Shown: one piece after another, positions 61,265 through 64,000 of the stretch
Numbering within the stretch: the stretch's first letter is position 1
Layout of the letters: the number at the start of each line of letters is the position of its first letter
From: Urechidicola vernalis
Lineage (GTDB): Bacteria > Bacteroidota > Bacteroidia > Flavobacteriales > Flavobacteriaceae
NCBI RefSeq assembly: GCF_031846385.1
Contig: NZ_JAVRHV010000005.1
Coordinates: 140,448-204,447, forward strand
Reading direction: 5' to 3'
Length of the DNA: 64,000 bases
Translations under genes and position numbers: made by a program
Notes under the pieces: model-generated
What the model was told of the DNA's origin: nothing
Seen by the model: only the letters and a program-made list of their open reading frames with translations
Databases searched by the model: none

Positions 61265-61318
61265 CAAATATAACTAAATTTTTAGTTTCAACTAAGAATT
61301 TAGTTAAAAAATAACTAG
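61265..61318 (-). promoter_or_regulatory. promoter and AACTA/TAGTT operator array of the ChaN/EreA-like gene
   Basis: TATATTTG (minus, 61272-61265) is an exact -7 match. Upstream lie TAACTAAATT (61271-61280) and its exact complement AATTTAGTTA (61297-61306), with TAGTTT, AACTAA and TAACTAG between and beyond: five AACTA/TAGTT units in about 48 bases. Confidence 0.6.
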
Positions 61319-61399
61319 TACAAATGTTAATTGGTTGTTTTGTTTTTACAATTTTTCTCTAAAGTTAGCATAAATTTTATACGGTGTTGTGTTTAGTTT

Positions 61400-62182
61400 T
61401 TATTCAGATATCAGTTTTTTTATTCCATCTGCTAGATTGTCAATAGTTTCTTTGGAATACCCTTCAGAAGTGTATCTAATTGTTCCTTTTTTATCAATTA
61501 AAAAATTTTTTGGGATTGAACCTTGAGCATATTGATGCCATATTTCTCCATTGGTATCATAGCCAACGTTAAAATTGACTCCGTATTTTTTCAAATGTGG
61601 CATTTTTTGAGAAACAGTTTCTTTTTTTTGTCCAATGGCTATGGGTACAAAAATAAAGTCCTTATCACCAAATTGTTTTAGTATTTTATCTGGAATTTCC
61701 GCAAATTCCATCAAGCAAGGTCCACACCAGGTTGCCCAAAAATTCAGTAATACTACTTTACCTTTTAGTTCTGAAAGTGTAATATCTTCTCCATTTAACA
61801 TTTTTACGGTAAAATCCGAAGCCTTATCGTTTATGGTTAAAAAGAAGTCATTTTTAGACTCTTTTTTTTCCACTTTATTTTTAGGAGCAATTCGTTTTTG
61901 TTCCGCAAGTTCTTCTTCTGTTCTTATTTTTATAGTGATAACAAACTCTTTATCTTTTATAACATCTCCGAGTATTTCATAAAGAGAGTCACGTTTTTCT
62001 TGTGTAACACCCTTGTTCATGTTTTTCAGTTTTCCATTGTTTGCATACACTTGTACTTCCTGTTTTGTCACTATTTTCTCATTGAGAATTATAACATACT
62101 CTGGTTTTTCCACTTTATCTTGTGCTTGAATAGTTAAAGATTGAATCGCACCTATAAAAATTAGTAATACTATGTTTTTCAT
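61400..62182 (-). CDS. TlpA family disulfide reductase (periplasmic)
   Basis: Signal peptide (MKNIVLLIFIGAIQSLTIQA), an N-terminal ~95-residue domain (YVIILNEKIVTKQEVQVYAN, then EILGDVIKDKEFVITIKI) of the kind also seen at the ends of Bacteroidetes BlaR1/M56-type sensors, and a thioredoxin fold with LLNFWATWCGPCLMEFAEIP (CxxC) and cis-Pro in GSIPKNFLID. It should reduce disulfides in the periplasm. 160 bases of non-coding DNA separate it from the previous gene, which has its own promoter of the same design. Confidence 0.85.
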   Translation of the reverse strand: MKNIVLLIFIGAIQSLTIQAQDKVEKPEYVIILNEKIVTKQEVQVYANNGKLKNMNKGVTQEKRDSLYEILGDVIKDKEFVITIKIRTEEELAEQKRIAPKNKVEKKESKNDFFLTINDKASDFTVKMLNGEDITLSELKGKVVLLNFWATWCGPCLMEFAEIPDKILKQFGDKDFIFVPIAIGQKKETVSQKMPHLKKYGVNFNVGYDTNGEIWHQYAQGSIPKNFLIDKKGTIRYTSEGYSKETIDNLADGIKKLISE

Positions 62183-62202
62183 GTTTAAAATTTTGAACAG
62201 GA

Positions 62203-62247
62203 CAAATATAACTATTTTTATAGTTATACAACTAAAATAATAGTTAG
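62203..62247 (-). promoter_or_regulatory. promoter and AACTA/TAGTT operator array of the TlpA gene
   Basis: TATATTTG (minus, 62210-62203) is an exact -7 match. It is overlapped by a perfect palindrome TATAACTAT-TTTT-ATAGTTATA (62207-62228), followed by AACTAAA (62230-62236) and ATAGTTAG (62240-62247). The order of motifs is the same as at 61265-61318. Confidence 0.6.
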
Positions 62248-62305
62248 TGTAAAAATAATAATTACGAATATTGTTTTTTCAGGAATTACACACAGCGTGT
62301 TTGTG

Positions 62306-62420
62306 TATGATTTCGTTGCGTGTTTGAGCAACTAATTTAGCAAATACAAACCGAATAGAAAATCCGCGAGGATTTTCGTAAGTAGCCGAATACTAGCAAT
62401 GAATTATACACGGTGTTGGC
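62306..62420. repeat. long intergenic repeat R3
   Basis: 115 bases, 91 identical to R1 without gaps. A related motif precedes it (AATTACACACAGCGTGTTTG at 62284-62303), similar to its own right end (AATTATACACGGTGTTGGC, 62402-62420), so there may be two overlapping units. The right end is 15 bases from the stop of the minus-strand hydrolase gene. Confidence 0.85.
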
Positions 62421-62435
62421 AGTAGTTATTAATTA

Positions 62436-63920
62436 CTAAAATTGTTTTCTATATGCCACTCTTTCTTCATTTGTGTTATTTCTTATCAAGAGAATATACA
62501 ATGAACCATCAGCTTCATTTTTTTTAATTTTTATCTTTGACGGAGATCCGTCAATTAAAAACGTGTCGTCACCAATAAAAGTCAATTCATTCGTGCCATT
62601 GCCGATAAAACCCTTTATATATAAACCTTCATCCCCGCTAATTACTTCTACTACTTCGCCAAATAAGGTATGTATGTATTTTCCAGTAATCATTTCAGTT
62701 AATTCCTTGGTCATAGGTTTTTCAAGTGATTTATCTATTGGAATATACCATTTATTAGCTTCAATAATACTGTTTCTGAATTGATTTGTTACTGGCATTC
62801 TATTTGTGTTGGCACCATTTCCTAAAAAGGCAATTCCGTTACCATCCTTCATCGTTCCGTATATATGACCACCAATACCGGTATTTGCTCCTCCATGAGA
62901 AAACCAATCATAGTTACCGAAACCGTACCTTCTTTCCCAACCTAGGCTCCATCCACCCAAAACTTTTGACGTAACAATAGCTGTTACCCTTTTTGCTACT
63001 TTATTCGATATTACTGTATTGTTTTTATTTCTTAAGGCATTTTGTATTTCAATGACAAAAGTTGCTAAATCTGATGGAGTTGACCATAAGCCTGATGGGG
63101 CCACTTGTGGAGTAATAGGTATACCTGTTCCAACAATCTCACCATTTTCATCATGAGCCATAGCAATATTAGTAAGAAAATCGGTTTCATTTGGTTGCTT
63201 CATCGTAGTATTATTTAAAGCCAGTGGCTGAAAAAGATATTCATAGGCCAAGTCGGCTAATGACACTCCAAGACTATCTTCGATTGCCATTTGTGCTATA
63301 ACATATCCACCACCACTATAACTCCAATTTGTCCCGGGTTTCCATTGGAATGATATTTCCTCATCGTAACGAGGGAGTTGGCCTTTTAGGCTTTGGACCA
63401 AGATAGGGATTGAATCACCTTCATAGAAATCGGCAAAGCCATGTTGGGTAGTTCCCGCTGTATGACTTAATAAATGTTCAAAGGTTAGTTCTGTATCACT
63501 TAAGAACTCACTCTCTGGTAATTTCCACCTTTTCAAATAATTTGAAACGGGGTCCTTCAAATTTATCAAACCTTTTTCTTCTAAAATTGCAAATAAAGTA
63601 GCTGTGATTGGTTTTGCAATAGAGGCCGTTGAAAAAGCAGTATTACCATCAATAGGTTCTCCTGTTTCAACATCTTTTATCCCCCAGGTTCCTGTCCATA
63701 CAATCTTATAGTTTTCAAAAACAGCTACGCTTAATCCTTTTAAACCATGTAGTTTCATGGCGTCTTTTACCGAATATAAAGTGCTATCATTTTTAATAAG
63801 GCTATTTATTGCTTTTTCCTTTTTTGAATCTGTTTTCTTATTAAAATTCGGATTACATCCAAAAATGAATGAGCAAAAAGCAATTACTATAAATGAAATT
63901 TTAATCCTCGATTCTCTCAA
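62436..63920 (-). CDS. serine hydrolase, beta-lactamase class C-like (lipoprotein)
   Basis: A penicillin-binding-protein-like hydrolase of 494 residues. The lipobox is SFIFGC (Cys about 22). The nucleophile motif S-x-x-K is in STASIAKPITATL (about 97-109), the second motif is YSGGGYV (Y-S-G) and the third is SHGGANTGIGG (HGG in the KTG place). The C-terminal ~90 residues form a beta domain as in DUF3471-type tails. Family members are esterases, D-aminopeptidases or carboxypeptidases; true beta-lactam resistance is not implied. Confidence 0.88.
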   Translation of the reverse strand: MRESRIKISFIVIAFCSFIFGCNPNFNKKTDSKKEKAINSLIKNDSTLYSVKDAMKLHGLKGLSVAVFENYKIVWTGTWGIKDVETGEPIDGNTAFSTASIAKPITATLFAILEEKGLINLKDPVSNYLKRWKLPESEFLSDTELTFEHLLSHTAGTTQHGFADFYEGDSIPILVQSLKGQLPRYDEEISFQWKPGTNWSYSGGGYVIAQMAIEDSLGVSLADLAYEYLFQPLALNNTTMKQPNETDFLTNIAMAHDENGEIVGTGIPITPQVAPSGLWSTPSDLATFVIEIQNALRNKNNTVISNKVAKRVTAIVTSKVLGGWSLGWERRYGFGNYDWFSHGGANTGIGGHIYGTMKDGNGIAFLGNGANTNRMPVTNQFRNSIIEANKWYIPIDKSLEKPMTKELTEMITGKYIHTLFGEVVEVISGDEGLYIKGFIGNGTNELTFIGDDTFLIDGSPSKIKIKKNEADGSLYILLIRNNTNEERVAYRKQF

Positions 63921-64000
63921 TTTTTGAACTTTCTTTTATGTGTTTGATATTAAAGACGAAACTTAATATAAATTGTTGCAATAATGTTGAAAATTATTGC

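Noticed and set aside
58561..62420. Classical integron cassette array
   Set aside because: No integrase in the window, and the repeat ends (GTTGGC) do not match the GTTRRRY core well; kept only as a hypothesis of cassette-like behaviour.
62436..63920. True class C beta-lactamase
   Set aside because: The second motif is YSG and the third HGG with a long C-terminal tail, more like esterase or D-peptidase relatives; resistance cannot be claimed.
1..64000. CRISPR array, prophage, toxin-antitoxin or known defence system
   Set aside because: No regular spaced direct repeats and no Cas, integrase, phage structural, nuclease-pair or toxin-like proteins were seen.

Overview
The window is AT-rich (roughly two thirds A+T) and has the marks of the family Flavobacteriaceae (Bacteroidetes). 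Start sites carry the TAnnTTTG -7 promoter element of this phylum and mostly lack Shine-Dalgarno sequences. Many proteins are typical of the group: DUF6427, DUF6341, the Bat operon, a T9SS C-terminal sorting domain, Tex and GH3. About 57 kb is ordinary, dense chromosomal housekeeping DNA. The last 6.5 kb, plus a 1 kb insert near 39-40 kb, look accessory.

Layout. 1-2.6 kb: the end of an AsmA-like protein, a glycosyltransferase and an acidic conserved protein. 2.7-4.9 kb: thymidine kinase, alanine racemase and MscL. 4.9-11.1 kb (minus): two operons, M23 peptidase > GH3 > MOSC > Old Yellow Enzyme and yicC > gmk > nadD. 11.2-16.5 kb: EamA transporter, upp, DUF6427, DUF6341, trmB, an alkyltransferase-like protein, Mrp and NifU. 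16.5-20 kb: aromatic amino-acid catabolism (a possible leader peptide, then homogentisate dioxygenase, 4-hydroxyphenylpyruvate dioxygenase and tryptophan dioxygenase). 20-21.9 kb: prs > rplY (minus) and tRNA-Leu(CAA). 22-27 kb: a PHP phosphatase fused to ACT domains and a DUF1501/DUF1800 pair. 27.2-30 kb: dCMP-deaminase-like protein, S41 protease and LpxH. 30.1-39 kb: a complete MoxR-DUF58-BatABCDE operon. 39-40 kb: an inserted, frameshifted M23 peptidase gene flanked by a 54-bp duplication of the batE 3' end. 40-51 kb: CvpA, SDR, thioredoxin-like protein, sulfatase, YraN, LD-carboxypeptidase, metG, Tex and a lipoprotein. 51.5-57.5 kb: Rrf2 and LysR regulators and a hutH-hutU-hutG histidine-degradation operon with a well-formed LysR-type operator. 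57.6-64 kb: secreted proteins and lipoproteins of uncertain role, separated by long related intergenic repeats.

How genes work together. Histidine goes to glutamate by HutH/HutU/HutG (HutI is not in the window), probably under the divergent LysR protein. Tyrosine goes to maleylacetoacetate by HppD/HmgA, and tryptophan enters the kynurenine route by KynA. The Bat cluster is a membrane-associated VWA/TPR/MoxR complex of the aerotolerance type.

Most notable: (i) the insertion at the batE/cvpA junction with its duplicated gene end; (ii) three copies of an intergenic repeat at 58.6, 59.9 and 62.3 kb that share both ends; (iii) two neighbouring genes (60.0-62.2 kb) whose promoters share an array of AACTA/TAGTT motifs; (iv) a PHP-ACT fusion enzyme; (v) an alkyltransferase-like protein with Ala in place of the catalytic Cys; (vi) a recurrent pattern in which the longest-ORF TTG/GTG start lies inside the TAnnTTTG promoter, so the true start is further downstream. 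No CRISPR array, phage, transposase or known defence system was seen.
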